From CAZRGV01 sp964599655 (GTDB lineage: Bacteria; Planctomycetota; Planctomycetia; Isosphaerales; Isosphaeraceae): a stretch of DNA of 16,625 nt. Positions within the stretch are counted from its first letter, which is position 1, and every line of letters begins with the position of its first letter. The DNA is taken from contig CAZRGV010000130.1 in NCBI GenBank assembly GCA_964599655.1, positions 1-16,625 of the forward strand, written 5' to 3'. The notes under the pieces are model-generated. The model worked only from the letters and a program-made list of their open reading frames with translations. It had not been told where the DNA came from and did no database searches. Made by a program: the position numbers and the translations under genes. Shown here piece by piece: positions 7,217 through 15,681 of this stretch.

Positions 7217-7695
7217 TCTCCAGCTCACGGCGTCCGTCCTCGCATGGTGATGATCGGCGGTGTGCCCGGCCATTGAGGCACGGGGCAACCTCACGTCATG
7301 GTGGCCGCGCGGGTTCGCGATGTAAAGGTCCGAGTCCGAGAAGCGAAGGGGCTCGGAATGTCGCACGGAATCTTGAATGGCGCGCGGCGGGTCTGAGTCG
7401 TCGAGAGGCCCTTGCGGGGTCGAGTCGCGTTTGACCTTTGGGACAAGGGCGACGTTCTCCGAGCGCGCCACCAACGGCGACGGCTGCCCGATCGCCCTGA
7501 TCGCGTGGTAAACTGGTGCCTCGGCGCGCGTTCGATCGCGCCATGGAGACGGATTGGTTTTGAATGTGGGGCTCGCCGCTTTCAGATTCACGAGAGACGT
7601 CTCAATGCGAAAAGGAAGAATTCCATAACCGAGTGACGATGTTCGATTCCGCCAACTGGTATTCTACACCATAATCCATCCGAGGTTCGAAATTG
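7217..7695. other. Divergent intergenic region between the TIM-barrel hydrolase and HAD phosphatase genes
   Basis: No gene is supported in these 479 bp. The open frame that extends the leftward gene to 7591 has no plausible protein character. The region must hold promoters for both directions, yet no convincing -35/-10 pair stands out. Visible are a 10-bp palindrome, GAGACGTCTC (7594-7603), about 95 bp before the HAD start, and a 6-bp inverted repeat, GGCGCG/CGCGCC (7523-7528 and 7537-7542). A CGAGG element 10 nt before 7696 is the likely ribosome-binding site. Confidence 0.5.
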
Positions 7696-8409
7696 ATGAG
7701 CACTCGCGCGGTCGTGTTTGATCTTGATGGCACGCTTCTCGACTCGTTGGCCGACATTGCGACGTCCGCCAACGCCGTGCTGGAACGGCTTGGTCTCCCC
7801 ACATACTCGACTCAGGATTATCGGCGATTCATCGGCGAGGGCGTCGCGTCGCTGTTTCGCCGCGCGCTTCCGGCGAGTCACCGCGGCGAGGAGTGGGTCG
7901 AGCGCTGTGTGGAGGGCTTCCGCGAGATTTATGGCCGAACCTGGAACGTCCAGACCCGGCCTTACGATGGCATCGCCGAGTTGCTCGATGAACTGACAGG
8001 CCGTGGCGTCTCGCTGGCCATTCTCTCGAACAAGCCCGACGAATTCACGCGCCTTTGCGCCGCCGAGTACTTCGGGCGATGGCCCTTCCGCGCCACGGTC
8101 GGCCAGCGCGAGGGAATCCCTCGCAAGCCTGACCCCGCGGGGGCACTCGAAATCGCGAGACAACTCGAGCTACCGCCCGACGCGTTTCTCTATGTGGGAG
8201 ACACGGCGACCGACATGGAAACGGCCCGTCGATCGGGCATGCGACCAATCGGCGTCGCCTGGGGATTCCGGCCGGTCGACGAGCTCTGGTCGGCCGGGGC
8301 GGCCGCGGTGATCGAGCGGCCGGGCCAATTGCTCGGCTTCCTCGATGGGAGGGACGAACCACGACGGCTCGACGGACGCGCGGCCGACACCCCGTTCCGA
8401 GCGATCTGA
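7696..8409 (+). CDS. HAD-superfamily hydrolase, phosphoglycolate phosphatase (Gph)-like
   Basis: This 237-aa cytoplasmic phosphatase has all four HAD motifs: nucleophile D9 and acid D11 in FDLDGT, S111 in ILSN, K144 in RKPDP, and D169 with D173 in VGDTATDM. A small helical C1 cap lies between motifs I and II (about 16-85). Length, the cap sequence (FIGEGV near 45-50) and RKPDP are typical of the Gph branch, which removes phosphate from 2-phosphoglycolate or similar small phosphoesters. The exact substrate cannot be read from sequence. The ATG at 7696 is preferred over the TTG just before it. The gene is followed after 117 bp by the squalene-cyclase-fold gene on the same strand, with no clear functional link. 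Confidence 0.9.
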   Translation: MSTRAVVFDLDGTLLDSLADIATSANAVLERLGLPTYSTQDYRRFIGEGVASLFRRALPASHRGEEWVERCVEGFREIYGRTWNVQTRPYDGIAELLDELTGRGVSLAILSNKPDEFTRLCAAEYFGRWPFRATVGQREGIPRKPDPAGALEIARQLELPPDAFLYVGDTATDMETARRSGMRPIGVAWGFRPVDELWSAGAAAVIERPGQLLGFLDGRDEPRRLDGRAADTPFRAI

Positions 8410-8526
8410 ACGCTCCTTCGACGGCTGGCGCTGGAAATCGTCCGTTGATCCGCGCATCATGGCGGCGGGTCGGAAACGACATGAGTTGGCCTGACAATTG
8501 TGCTCCTGACGAAAGGGCTCAGATCC

Positions 8527-9624
8527 ATGCGAGCGCGGAACGTCCAGAGAATCGGTCGCGACCGGATGGCCCGACGGATTGGCTTCGTGATCGTCCTGAC
8601 ATCGGGACTGGGCCTGGCTTCGTCGAGCCTGAACCGCGTTGGTGCCGACGAGCCGGAGCGGCCGGCGCCGAACTCGCCGGACGAACCGTTGGCGTCGCGG
8701 CTCTCGCTCGATCGCGCGGCCGCGTTCCTCGACGCGGTGGCTCTCGACTGGACCCGAACCCGAAAGTGTGGGACCTGTCACACCAACTATAACTACCTGA
8801 TTTCACGTCCGTCTCTCGATCGCGGCGCTCAATCGGCCCACGACGAGATTCGACGCTTCTTCGAGGACCGCGTGGCCGGCTGGGACGGCGACAAGCCCGG
8901 CGATCACCCCAGGTGGGACGCCGAGGTCGTGGCGACGGCAACCGCCCTGGCGCTCAATGACGCCGCCACGACGGGCCGGCTTCATCCTCGAACGCGAGAG
9001 GCGCTCGACCGGATGTGGACCTTGCAGCACGAGGATGGAGCCTGGGATTGGCTCAAATGCGGTTGGCCGCCTTATGAACATGACGACTACTATGGGGCCG
9101 TGTTCGCCGCGGTGGGCGTCGGCGCGGCTCCCGATGGGTATCGCGACTCGGAAACGGCTCGCAAGGGGCTCGAACGGCTCCGAACCTACCTGCGGAAGAC
9201 ACCGCCGCCGAGCCGGCATCACGCGGCGATGTTGCTCTGGGCCTCGACGAAGCTCGACGGCCTGTTGACACCCGAACAACAGCGGCGAACCATCGACGAT
9301 CTCCTGGCAAGCCAGCGACCGGACGGCGGCTGGAACTTGCCGTCGCTGGGCGACTGGCGGCGGCGGGATGAATCTCCCAATGATCCGGACGCGCCCAGCG
9401 ACGGGTTTGGAACCGGATTAGTTGTTTATGTGTTGCGGCAAGCAGGCGTTCCGTCCGATCATCCAGCGATCCGTCGAGGAGTGGACTGGCTGAAACAGAA
9501 TCAGCGCGCGTCCGGGCGCTGGTTCACGCGATCCGTGAACAACGACAAGGCCCACTACATCACGCACGCCGGAACCGGCTTCGCCGTGATGGCGCTCCGG
9601 GCCTGTGGCGAATCATCCAGATAA
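8527..9624 (+). CDS. Secreted squalene-cyclase/prenyltransferase-fold protein with a CxxCH haem motif
   Basis: This 365-aa protein has a basic N-terminus and hydrophobic segment (about 17-40, ending near VGA), then a c-type haem attachment motif, C81-G-T-C84-H85, followed by YNYLISRPSL. The remainder is an alpha/alpha toroid with three QW-type motifs: Q167-W173, Q263-W269 and Q326-W332. The DxDD catalytic motif of squalene-hopene cyclase is not seen and the protein is about half the enzyme's length, so it is unlikely to be a terpene cyclase. A structural or binding role, or redox-linked chemistry in the periplasm, is possible. The ATG at 8527 has GAAAGGG 9 nt upstream. A GTG at 8500 and an ATG at 8566 are alternatives. 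The GH127 gene follows 42 bp later. The fold is fairly sure, the function unknown. Confidence 0.78.
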   Translation: MRARNVQRIGRDRMARRIGFVIVLTSGLGLASSSLNRVGADEPERPAPNSPDEPLASRLSLDRAAAFLDAVALDWTRTRKCGTCHTNYNYLISRPSLDRGAQSAHDEIRRFFEDRVAGWDGDKPGDHPRWDAEVVATATALALNDAATTGRLHPRTREALDRMWTLQHEDGAWDWLKCGWPPYEHDDYYGAVFAAVGVGAAPDGYRDSETARKGLERLRTYLRKTPPPSRHHAAMLLWASTKLDGLLTPEQQRRTIDDLLASQRPDGGWNLPSLGDWRRRDESPNDPDAPSDGFGTGLVVYVLRQAGVPSDHPAIRRGVDWLKQNQRASGRWFTRSVNNDKAHYITHAGTGFAVMALRACGESSR

Positions 9625-9640
9625 ACGAGTCATGACTCGT
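9625..9640. repeat. Perfect 16-bp palindrome after the squalene-cyclase-fold gene
   Basis: ACGAGTCATGACTCGT begins directly after the TAA stop at 9622-9624. It could form a 6-bp stem with a CATG loop in RNA or be a dimeric protein's binding site. There is no T-run after it, so a classic terminator is unlikely. Confidence 0.7.
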
Positions 9641-9643
9641 GGA

Positions 9644-9655
9644 AACGTCGACGTT
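9644..9655. promoter_or_regulatory. Perfect 12-bp palindrome adjoining the GH127 ribosome-binding site
   Basis: AACGTCGACGTT lies 3 bp after the 16-bp palindrome and directly abuts the GGAGG Shine-Dalgarno (9656-9660) of the next gene. Its place suggests an operator or a translation-control hairpin. This is inferred from position only. Confidence 0.4.
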
Positions 9656-9666
9656 GGAGGCCGGCC

Positions 9667-12453
9667 ATGCGCGTGGCGAGTCTGCTGCTGCTCGGACTGT
9701 TGACCGGGCCTCTCGTGGCGCGGGGACAAACCGAGCCATCGACGGGGTTGGATGTCCCTGCCGATGCTCGGTTTGTCTTCGGCGGTGAGGTGGGCCGGCG
9801 GATTGAGGTGAACATTGATCAATGGCTCCTGCCCGCGCCCCAGGCCAATCCCGGCATGCTCGCCATGTTTCGACGCCGCGACCGCCTGCCGCCTCCGCGG
9901 CTTGTTCCGTGGGCGGGCGAGTTCGTGGGCAAGTACCTGCTCTCCGCCCTCGGCGCCCTGCGAGAGAGCGACGACCCTCGGCTCGAGCCGTTGGTTCGCG
10001 ACTTGATCGACAAACTGCTCGCGTGCCAGGCGGACGACGGCTACCTCGGGCCGTTTCCAAAGGCCGAACGATTGCTCGGGCACTGGGACCTCTGGGGTCA
10101 TTATCATGTTATGCTCGCGCTCTTGCGCTGGCATGAACAGACTGGTGATGCCCGGGCACTCGCGGCCTGCCGCAAGATGGCCGATCTGGTTTGCCGCACG
10201 TACCTCGACGGCCATCGCCGCGTGCTCGACGCCGGCTCGCCCGAGATGAACATGGCGATCCTTCATGGATTGGCTGGTCTGCAACGCATCCAGCGCAGCG
10301 AGCGTGACTGGGCGATGATGCGAGCCATCGAGGAGGACTGGCGGAAGGCCGGCGACTATTTCCGAACGGGGCTCGATGGGATCGACTTCTTCCGGACGCC
10401 CCGGCCGAGGTGGGAAAGCCTGCACGACGTTCAAGGACTTGCCGAACTGTACCGGCTGACGGGGGACCAACGCTATCGCGACGCGTTCCTGAGCCACTGG
10501 CGGAGTATCCGGCGAAGCGATCGTCACAACTCGGGCGGCTTCTCGACCGGCGAGCAAGCCTGTGGCGATCCGTACGAGCCGGGAGCCATCGAGACGTGTT
10601 GTACCATCGCCTGGATGGCCCTGACGATCGACGCGCTCCGGCTGACGGCCGATCCGTCGTGCGCCGACGAGCTGGAGCTTTCCACGTACAACGCGATGCT
10701 CGGGGCTCAGCATCCGAGCGGACGTTGGTGGACCTACAGCACGCCGATGGACGGCGTTCGAGAGGCGTCGGCGCACGCCATCGTCTTTCAGGCCAGGGCG
10801 GGAACTCCCGAGCTGAACTGCTGCTCGGTCAACGGGCCTCGAGGGCTCGGCATGCTCGCCGACTGGTCGTTGATGAACGGGCCCAAGGATGTGCTCTTTC
10901 TCAATCAACTGGGCCCGATGCGAGCTTCGACGACCTTGCCCGATGGAACTCCCGTCACGATCGAGACGCGAGGCCGCTACCCGATCGACGGCGACGTGAC
11001 GATCGCCGTCGCCGTTGCGAAGCCCACGCCGATCGCGCTGGCCGTCCGCGTTCCGGGCTTTTCGACCGCTGCCACGATCGAGCTGCCTGGCGAGGAGCCG
11101 AGGCGTGTCGGACCCGGTTACGTGAGGGTGGATCGCAGCTGGAGGCCGGGGGAATCGATCAAGCTTCACGTGGATTTACCAGTTCGCATCGAAGCCGGCG
11201 ACCGAGCCTGCGCCGGACGAGGCTCGGTTTTTCGAGGCCCCTTGCTGCTGGCCTTCGACCCGGCGCTGAACGACTTCGACGCCGAGGACCTCCCCACGAT
11301 TCGGCCGGACGATCTGTCGCGGGCGCAGGTCGTGACTGGTGATCCGGACGATCGGACGGGCGAACTTGGGCCGATGCTTCGGGTTGAGATCCCGCTGGCC
11401 GATGGCCGCGTGCTTCGGCTCGGCGACTTCGCCTCGGCCGGAGCGTCAGGAACGCCGTACCGGACCTGGCTGCCGGCGGAGGACCTGCCCCCAGCGCCCC
11501 CCCTGCCCCTCTCGCCCGTGGATGGCGGCGCCGTTCCGCGAGGGCCGATCGCCTTCTCCTGGCGGCCTTCACCGCTGGCGACCGAAACCACTTACCGAAT
11601 TATGATCTCCGACTCTGACGATCCGTTGCGGCCGATCGTGACGCTTGAACAGACGGGAGGACATCGCCAGGTCCTGCCGGCCGATCGGGCGAAGACCCTG
11701 GAGCCGGGGCGTTTTTACGTCTGGACGCTTTTCGCGTCGAACGAGCACGGCGAAACGAAGGCCAACGGTCCGCCTCGGCGATTTCGGATCGATCCGGACC
11801 GGACGTCGCCCACGCGTGAGGAATGGGACGCTCCGGGGGATGGTCCGGTCTTCGCCGATCGCCTTATGGGCCAACCCGCCGGGAATCGGCTCGAATCGGC
11901 CGAGGGCGTTTCGGCGGCGAACGGCCCTGACGGCGAGTCGAATCAGGCGGTGGAAACCGATGGTCGCTCGGCCAAGGTAATCTACCACATTCCGGGCCTG
12001 GCGGAGTGGGATTATTCGGTGGCCGTTCGGGTCCGGGTCGGGTCGATCCCCGAGCCGCTTGGTCAGATTTTCTGCGCCTGGACGGCGCCGGGGGACGACC
12101 CGTTGCGGCTGGTCGTGGATGGCGGCCGGCTGTCGGCGAGGATCGAGGCGGGGGGAGGCGGCTTCACGACTCAGCCGCCGTATCCGGTCGAGGTGGGTCG
12201 CTGGCTGCACGTCGCGGCGGTCAAGCAAGGGGGCCGGCTCCGGCTTTATGTCGATGGGCGGGAGGTCGCCTCGGGGGCGGTTCCCGCGTCGGTGCACTCC
12301 GGCTCCACGGCCTTCGCGCTCGGCGGGAATCCGAGGTATCCGGGCAACGAGCACCTGGCGGCTCGGTTCTCGGATTTGCGGATCTACGATCGGGCCCTGA
12401 CCGGGGAGGAGGTCGCGGGCCTCTCGCGAGGGGAGGCCGCGACACCCCGCTGA
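9667..12453 (+). CDS. Secreted GH127 (DUF1680) beta-L-arabinofuranosidase-type enzyme with C-terminal LamG-like domain
   Basis: This 928-aa protein has a Sec signal peptide (about 1-21, LLLLGLLTGPLVARG) and then the alpha/alpha barrel of glycoside hydrolase family 127 (about 40-560). In the family model HypBA1 a zinc site uses one Glu and three Cys, one of which is the nucleophile. Here the counterparts are E309 and C311 in IETCC, and C385-C386 in LNCCSVNG, so the site looks intact. Residues about 610-705 look like an immunoglobulin/fibronectin-type linker (PLSPVDGGAVPRGP). Residues about 735-925 form a LamG/concanavalin-like domain ending WLHVAAVKQGGRLRLYVDG and FSDLRIYDRALTGEEV, probably for carbohydrate binding. 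The enzyme would cut terminal arabinofuranose or a related sugar outside the cytoplasm; the linkage is not known. The ATG at 9667 has GGAGG 6 nt upstream. It follows the squalene-cyclase-fold gene and may be co-transcribed with it. Confidence 0.9.
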   Translation: MRVASLLLLGLLTGPLVARGQTEPSTGLDVPADARFVFGGEVGRRIEVNIDQWLLPAPQANPGMLAMFRRRDRLPPPRLVPWAGEFVGKYLLSALGALRESDDPRLEPLVRDLIDKLLACQADDGYLGPFPKAERLLGHWDLWGHYHVMLALLRWHEQTGDARALAACRKMADLVCRTYLDGHRRVLDAGSPEMNMAILHGLAGLQRIQRSERDWAMMRAIEEDWRKAGDYFRTGLDGIDFFRTPRPRWESLHDVQGLAELYRLTGDQRYRDAFLSHWRSIRRSDRHNSGGFSTGEQACGDPYEPGAIETCCTIAWMALTIDALRLTADPSCADELELSTYNAMLGAQHPSGRWWTYSTPMDGVREASAHAIVFQARAGTPELNCCSVNGPRGLGMLADWSLMNGPKDVLFLNQLGPMRASTTLPDGTPVTIETRGRYPIDGDVTIAVAVAKPTPIALAVRVPGFSTAATIELPGEEPRRVGPGYVRVDRSWRPGESIKLHVDLPVRIEAGDRACAGRGSVFRGPLLLAFDPALNDFDAEDLPTIRPDDLSRAQVVTGDPDDRTGELGPMLRVEIPLADGRVLRLGDFASAGASGTPYRTWLPAEDLPPAPPLPLSPVDGGAVPRGPIAFSWRPSPLATETTYRIMISDSDDPLRPIVTLEQTGGHRQVLPADRAKTLEPGRFYVWTLFASNEHGETKANGPPRRFRIDPDRTSPTREEWDAPGDGPVFADRLMGQPAGNRLESAEGVSAANGPDGESNQAVETDGRSAKVIYHIPGLAEWDYSVAVRVRVGSIPEPLGQIFCAWTAPGDDPLRLVVDGGRLSARIEAGGGGFTTQPPYPVEVGRWLHVAAVKQGGRLRLYVDGREVASGAVPASVHSGSTAFALGGNPRYPGNEHLAARFSDLRIYDRALTGEEVAGLSRGEAATPR

Positions 12454-12472
12454 GCCGCGTCTCAGTGGCGTG
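12443..12472. terminator. Imperfect hairpin spanning both stop codons of convergent genes
   Basis: CACCCCGCTGAG (12443-12454) pairs with CTCAGTGGCGTG (12461-12472) around a 6-nt loop. Ten of twelve pairs are Watson-Crick, one is G-U and one is a mismatch. It covers the TGA of the GH127 gene and the stop of the facing reductase gene. No T-run follows on either side, so a role as a bidirectional terminator or in mRNA 3'-end stability is only likely. Confidence 0.4.
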
Positions 12473-13484
12473 TGGGATCGTCGCCGACCTTGACGAGGAG
12501 CTTGCCGAAGTTCTCTCCACGGAACAGGCCGAGGAATGCTCGGGGCGCGTTTTCCAGGCCGTCGACGAGGTCCTCGCGATAGGTGATCCGTCCGGCCTGA
12601 AGCCACGCGGCGACGTCTCGAAGGAAGTCGGCCTCGCGGTCGGGATGGTCGGTGACGATGAAGCCCTGAATGAGGGCCCGGTTGATCAAGAGGGGGATCA
12701 AGTTCGGGCCGGGCGGCGGGCTGTTGGCGTTGTACTGCGAGATCAGGCCGACGAGTGGAATGCGGGCCCCTCGATTGATCCGGCGGAGCACGGCCTCGAG
12801 CATCGGCCCGCCGACGTTGTCGTAGTAGATGTCGATGCCCTGGGGACAGGCCGCCGCGAGCGCCTCGTCGAGGTCCTGGGTCTTGTAGTTGATGGCGGCG
12901 TCGAAGCCGAGTTGATCGACGAGGAAGCGGCACTTGGCGTCCGTGCCGGCCGTGCCGACAACCCGGCAGCCCTTGATCCGTGCGATTTGCCCGACGACCG
13001 AGCCGACGGCTCCGGCCGCGGCCGAGACGACGACCGTTTCGCCGGCCTTGGGCCGGCCGATGTCGAGCAAGGCCACATACGCCGTCATGCCGGGCATGCC
13101 CAGAACACCGAGGGCGTAGGAGATCGGGGCCGTCGCGGGGTCGAGCTTGCGGATGCCCTGGCCGTCGCTGAGGCCGAAGTCCTGCCAACCCCAGTAGCCG
13201 AGGACGAAGTCTCCCTCGGCGAAGCGGGGATGGTTCGATCGAACGACCTGGCCGACGGTGCCGCCGACCATCGGCTCGCCGAGCTTCGCGGGGGCCGCGT
13301 AGGAGGCCCGATCGCTCATGCGTCCTCGCATATAAGGATCGAGCGACAGGTAGATCGTTCGAGCGAGGAATTGCCCCGGCCCTGGCTCGGGTCGGGGCGA
13401 TTCGACGAGCTCGAAGTTCTCCAAGGTCGGCTCACCGACCGGCCGGCTCTTGAGGAGGACCTGGCGGTTGATGTTGTCGGACAT
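12462..13484 (-). CDS. NADP-dependent medium-chain reductase (zinc-independent, CurA/leukotriene-B4-dehydrogenase-like)
   Basis: This 340-aa cytoplasmic protein has the length and motifs of the zinc-free medium-chain reductases that reduce the double bond of alpha,beta-unsaturated ketones and aldehydes with NADPH. Visible are the N-terminal substrate domain (YLSLDPYMRGRMSD, about 45-58), GMPGMTAYVAL, the nucleotide-binding loop AAAGAVGSVVGQIAR, VVGTAG, and IDIYYDNVGG. The zinc ligands of alcohol dehydrogenases are absent. The ATG at 13484 has AGGAGGG 8 nt upstream. It begins 22 bp after the molybdopterin-subunit gene ends, so it is probably in that operon. Whether it works on the product of the molybdenum enzyme is inference. 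Confidence 0.92.
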   Translation of the reverse strand: MSDNINRQVLLKSRPVGEPTLENFELVESPRPEPGPGQFLARTIYLSLDPYMRGRMSDRASYAAPAKLGEPMVGGTVGQVVRSNHPRFAEGDFVLGYWGWQDFGLSDGQGIRKLDPATAPISYALGVLGMPGMTAYVALLDIGRPKAGETVVVSAAAGAVGSVVGQIARIKGCRVVGTAGTDAKCRFLVDQLGFDAAINYKTQDLDEALAAACPQGIDIYYDNVGGPMLEAVLRRINRGARIPLVGLISQYNANSPPPGPNLIPLLINRALIQGFIVTDHPDREADFLRDVAAWLQAGRITYREDLVDGLENAPRAFLGLFRGENFGKLLVKVGDDPTRH

Positions 13485-13506
13485 GGTGGCTGCCCTCCTG
13501 TTTCCA

Positions 13507-15681
13507 CTAGGCGCGGAGGCCATTGGGGACGAGCGGCAAGGCGCGGAGGCGGACGCCCACGGCGTCGTGGATGGCCCCAGCGATGGCCGGCGCGATGGCG
13601 ACGATGGGCGACTCACCGGCCCCGGCCGAGGGCCGGTCCTTGCGGTCGAGAAGCACCACGTCGATGGTCGGGGTGTCGGCGAAGCGAGGCACGCGGTATC
13701 GGGCGAACCGGCCGTTGCGGATCTGGCCCTGCTCGAAGCGAATCGCCTCGAAGAGGGCGCCGCCGAGGCCCATCGTCAAGGCCCCTTCGACCTGGTTCTT
13801 AAGGTGGTCGGGATTGATGACGGCGCCACACTCGAAGGCGGTCACGGCCCTCAACACCTTGACTTCGCCCCGCTCGAGGTCGGCGGCCACCTCGACGCAG
13901 GTCGCGACGAAGCCCCCCTTCTCCGTGCCGCAGGCGATGCCGAATCCACGGCCGGGCGCGGGCCTGGGCTTGCCCCAACCGAACCGTTCGGCCGAGGCGT
14001 CCAGGACCGCCCGGAGGCGTTCGTCCCGCAGGTTCTTGCGACGGAACTCGAGGCGATCCATTCCCAGGGCGTCGGCCAGCTCGTCCATCAACGCCTCGCG
14101 GGCGAAGTGGTTCGCGGTCGACGCGAGGGCGCGGTACGAGCCTTGCCGCAGCGGTGAAGGAGCCGGGTGGAAGGCTTCGAGGCGGTTGGGCACCTCGTAA
14201 GGCGTGCCGAGGCCCGACCCGCCCGAGTTGACGTTGTGGAACTCCCAGGCCACGAGCGAGCCATCCTTGCGAGCCCCGCCGACCGCTTCGATCAGGCCGG
14301 CCGGGCGGAAGTAGGCCCAGGTGAACTCCTCTTCACGCGACCAGACCCGCTTGACCGGCCGGCCGGCCGCCTTCGCCAGCCGAGCGGCCTCGATGGCGGC
14401 CTCGCCCGTGTGCTTGCCGCCGTAGCCGCTGCCCGTGTCGGGGACGATGACCCGCACATGATCCTCGGGCAGACCGAAGGCCTGAGCCAGCTCGGATCGG
14501 ACGCCAAAGGGGCGCTGGGTGCCGGTCCAGACCGTCAGGCGATTCCCCTCCCACTCGGCGACGGCGGCCCTGGGCTCGAGCGGGGCGTGGGCGATGTAGG
14601 CGATCTCGTAGCTGGCCTCGACCTTGACGTCGGCCGAGCGCAGGCCGGACTCGATCGAGCCCTCCTGTCGGGCGCCTCGACCGCCGGCACGGTCTCGAGC
14701 CGTTTTCCGATGAGCACGGAACGAATCGAACAGCTCTCGATCGGAGATCGGCGGCTCCCTGGGAGGTGTCCATTCCGCCTCGATGGCGGCAAGGGCGCGG
14801 TTCGCGGTCGAGGCGTCGGGCGCCACGACGCCGACGAAGTCGCCGTCGCGGACCGCGACGACGCCGGGAATCGCCTTGGCCTTCGAGAGATCCACCGTCG
14901 AAAGCGAGGCGCCGTACGAAGGGGGTCGAAGCACCTTGCCGTGTTGCAGGCCGGGGCGGGTCACGTCGGACGCGTAGCGGTGCCGGCCGGTCACGATGTC
15001 CCGGCCCTGGACCTTGGGCAACGACTGGCCGGCGACGGTCCACTGTTCGGCCGGGGTGATCGGCTCGCGGTCGTCGATCGTCTCGACGAGCCGCTGACCT
15101 CGGGTCAACGCACCAAAGCTGACCGATCGGTTCGAGGCGGGATGAATCACCTGGCCGTCACGGGCCTCGAGCGAGCCCTCGTCCACGCCGAGCTGCCTGG
15201 CGGCCAGGACGATCAGACGACGGCGGGCCGCGGCGGCCGCTCGCCGAAGCTGCGGAACCATCGTTGGCGTGGTCCGGCTGCCGAAGGTCCCCATGTCGAA
15301 GGGCACGCGATCGGTATCACTCATGACCATTTCCACCGATGTCGGAGCGACGCGAAGCTCGTCGGCCACCGACTGCGTTAACGAGGTCCGCGCGTTCTGA
15401 CCGACCTCGGCCTTGCCGGTGGAAACCGTGACCTTGCCGTCCTCGGCGATGTGGAGCCAGGCGCTGATCGTTCTCGGCACGGCCCCTTGGCCTCCTCGAC
15501 GGCCCCGGCCGGATTCCTGAGCGGGGGCCTCGCGGAGCAGGCAGAGCACGACGAGTCCGCCGCCGAGCGTGCCCAGGAATTCGCGGCGGTTCCAGGCGAA
15601 CGACCAGCCCGACTCCTCGCGCAGCTCGTAGCGCTCGGGCTCCAGGTCCAGATCGAGCGGTCGGGAACGTGGATCGTTCAT
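13507..15681 (-). CDS. Molybdopterin-binding subunit of a Tat-exported xanthine-dehydrogenase-family oxidoreductase (isoquinoline 1-oxidoreductase beta-like)
   Basis: This 724-aa protein has a Tat signal with R32-R33-E-F-L-G and a hydrophobic stretch ending at APA (about 54). It is of the large molybdenum-cofactor subunit family whose members hydroxylate aromatic N-heterocycles, aldehydes or similar carbons. Seen are GKAEVGQNARTS (89-100), GTFGSRTTPTMVPQ (131-144), the GGKHTGEAAIEAARLAK cofactor-binding stretch, FRPAGLIEAVGG, and a C-terminal GAGESP whose Glu (about 690) fits the catalytic base of the family. Length fits IorB-type subunits rather than full xanthine dehydrogenases. The ATG at 15681 has GAGGAGG 6 nt upstream and overlaps the stop of the [2Fe-2S] gene as ATGA, a sign of translational coupling. 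No FAD subunit is encoded in this window. The substrate is not predictable. Confidence 0.9.
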   Translation of the reverse strand: MNDPRSRPLDLDLEPERYELREESGWSFAWNRREFLGTLGGGLVVLCLLREAPAQESGRGRRGGQGAVPRTISAWLHIAEDGKVTVSTGKAEVGQNARTSLTQSVADELRVAPTSVEMVMSDTDRVPFDMGTFGSRTTPTMVPQLRRAAAAARRRLIVLAARQLGVDEGSLEARDGQVIHPASNRSVSFGALTRGQRLVETIDDREPITPAEQWTVAGQSLPKVQGRDIVTGRHRYASDVTRPGLQHGKVLRPPSYGASLSTVDLSKAKAIPGVVAVRDGDFVGVVAPDASTANRALAAIEAEWTPPREPPISDRELFDSFRAHRKTARDRAGGRGARQEGSIESGLRSADVKVEASYEIAYIAHAPLEPRAAVAEWEGNRLTVWTGTQRPFGVRSELAQAFGLPEDHVRVIVPDTGSGYGGKHTGEAAIEAARLAKAAGRPVKRVWSREEEFTWAYFRPAGLIEAVGGARKDGSLVAWEFHNVNSGGSGLGTPYEVPNRLEAFHPAPSPLRQGSYRALASTANHFAREALMDELADALGMDRLEFRRKNLRDERLRAVLDASAERFGWGKPRPAPGRGFGIACGTEKGGFVATCVEVAADLERGEVKVLRAVTAFECGAVINPDHLKNQVEGALTMGLGGALFEAIRFEQGQIRNGRFARYRVPRFADTPTIDVVLLDRKDRPSAGAGESPIVAIAPAIAGAIHDAVGVRLRALPLVPNGLRA

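Noticed and set aside
7217..7591. Upstream extension of the TIM-barrel hydrolase frame
   Set aside because: It would put the signal peptide in the middle of the protein, and the extra 125 residues show no domain.
7641..7692. CATAAT at 7670-7675 as a -10 box for the HAD phosphatase gene
   Set aside because: No -35-like hexamer lies at a suitable distance, so a promoter was not called.
9613..11169. Long - strand open frame of 518 codons opposite the GH127 gene
   Set aside because: It mirrors the codon pattern of the GH127 gene, is Arg/Pro-rich without domains and has no ribosome-binding site. Long antisense frames are expected in GC-rich genes.
11569..13188. Long - strand open frame of 539 codons crossing two genes
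   Set aside because: It runs across the convergent gene junction and consists mostly of Arg, Pro and Gly. Both genes it overlaps have clear families.
12006..13802. Long + strand open frame of 598 codons crossing three genes
   Set aside because: It crosses the end of GH127, the reductase and part of the molybdenum subunit, which are all well supported. It is a composition effect.
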